The position numbers and the translations under genes were made by a program. Of a stretch of 64,000 bases of DNA, positions 63,746 to 64,000 are shown piece by piece. Origin of the DNA: JAXLYE01 sp046351595 (GTDB taxonomy: Bacteria > Myxococcota_A > Polyangia > Palsa-1104 > JAEUJZ01); NCBI GenBank assembly GCA_046351595.1, contig JAXLYE010000007.1:496001-560000 (forward strand), given 5' to 3'. How positions within the stretch are numbered: the stretch's first letter is position 1; each line of letters starts with the position of its first letter. The notes beneath the pieces were generated by a model that did not search any database, was not told the origin of the DNA, and saw only the letters and a program-made list of their open reading frames with translations.

Positions 63746-64000
63746 GTGGTCAGCACACAGCCTGGTAGCGGTCCCCAGCGGCCGAGCGGTCCAGCCGATT
63801 CGGCGGACGCCCGGTCCGCTGTCTTCGACGGCGCGCTCGGGATGACGGCGACGCCTGCGCCCGCCCCGGTGCCGCCGGCCGGCGCCCACCTGCGCGTCCT
63901 GCTCGTCGCCGCGACGCTGGTGCTCAGCGTCGTCATCGGCCTGCTCTTGTCGCGGCAGGGGCGCGGCGCGCCGGGCGGCGAGCGGGCAGGCGGACGCGCG
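63746..64000 (+). CDS. N-terminal part of a membrane protein, cut by the window edge
   Basis: The open frame from GTG 63746 reaches the window end with 85 residues and no stop. A disordered 45-residue N-terminus (MVSTQPGSGPQRPSGPADSA) is followed by one membrane segment (LRVLLVAATLVLSVVIGLLL) and a Gly/Arg-rich stretch. The pattern fits a bitopic protein with a short cytoplasmic tail, perhaps a lipoprotein-independent envelope protein. It is divergent from the receptor gene, with an AT-richer 80-bp space between them. The family cannot be assigned from this part. Confidence 0.55.
   Translation, partial: MVSTQPGSGPQRPSGPADSADARSAVFDGALGMTATPAPAPVPPAGAHLRVLLVAATLVLSVVIGLLLSRQGRGAPGGERAGGRA

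Overview
The window is GC-rich DNA, very probably from a myxobacterium-like member of the Myxococcota. The pointers are four Hanks-type Ser/Thr kinases paired with TPR or membrane proteins, many lipoproteins, a MYXO-CTERM-like sorting tail (Cys, membrane span, Arg cluster) on a beta-propeller protein, Cys-rich lipoproteins and a TonB-dependent receptor. No rRNA, tRNA or CRISPR array was seen.

Left flank (1-10827): a TPR protein (cut by the window edge), rsmB and fumC on the minus strand; holB and a RicT-like PSP1 gene on the plus strand; then a TPR membrane protein followed by a Ser/Thr kinase. This flank ends inside a lipoprotein gene of the VCBS/FG-GAP propeller type.

Island (10828-38174, 27347 bp): the propeller gene is split. 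Its 3' part lies at 10264-10827 and its 5' part at 38175-39392. Joining the two restores one open frame and a consensus VCBS repeat. A large serine recombinase gene starts just inside each end and points inward; the right one is itself broken by an IS4-type element with a 9-bp target duplication. Cargo includes a kinase - TPR - NHL-propeller operon, an XRE regulator, two ParA loci each with a small DNA-binding partner, two near-identical MNT-HEPN fusion proteins, a leaderless HETGH metallopeptidase, a block of AT-richer lipoprotein genes, a kinase - TlpA-like operon and an IS1182-type element. No relaxase, conjugation apparatus or replication initiator was recognised. The most novel-looking parts are two candidate partition centromeres: a GATATC-based array beside parA1, and an 81-bp periodic inverted-repeat array inside the coding sequence of the ribbon-helix-helix partner of parA2. 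The motif of the second array recurs in the parA2 promoter region.

Right flank (38175-64000): the 5' half of the propeller gene, its TPR and kinase partners, a small basic protein, a NarL-type response regulator, and a metzincin-like lipoprotein with a partner lipoprotein. Then on the plus strand come a MYXO-CTERM propeller protein, a Cys-rich lipoprotein, a dihaem cytochrome c lipoprotein, a HipA-like kinase-fold protein, a FAD oxidoreductase, another lipoprotein, and two leaderless predicted hydrolases (C39-like peptidase and GH19-like muramidase/chitinase). After these are an ECF sigma factor with a soluble zinc anti-sigma, a metallo-beta-lactamase-fold lipoprotein, an alpha/beta-hydrolase lipoprotein, a small Cys4 protein, a large lipoprotein, a TonB-dependent receptor and the start of a membrane protein.

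With the island removed, two kinase/TPR pairs would converge on one propeller lipoprotein gene, and the island brings a third copy of that kinase - TPR - propeller arrangement. This suggests a recurring envelope signalling module; that functional reading is inference.
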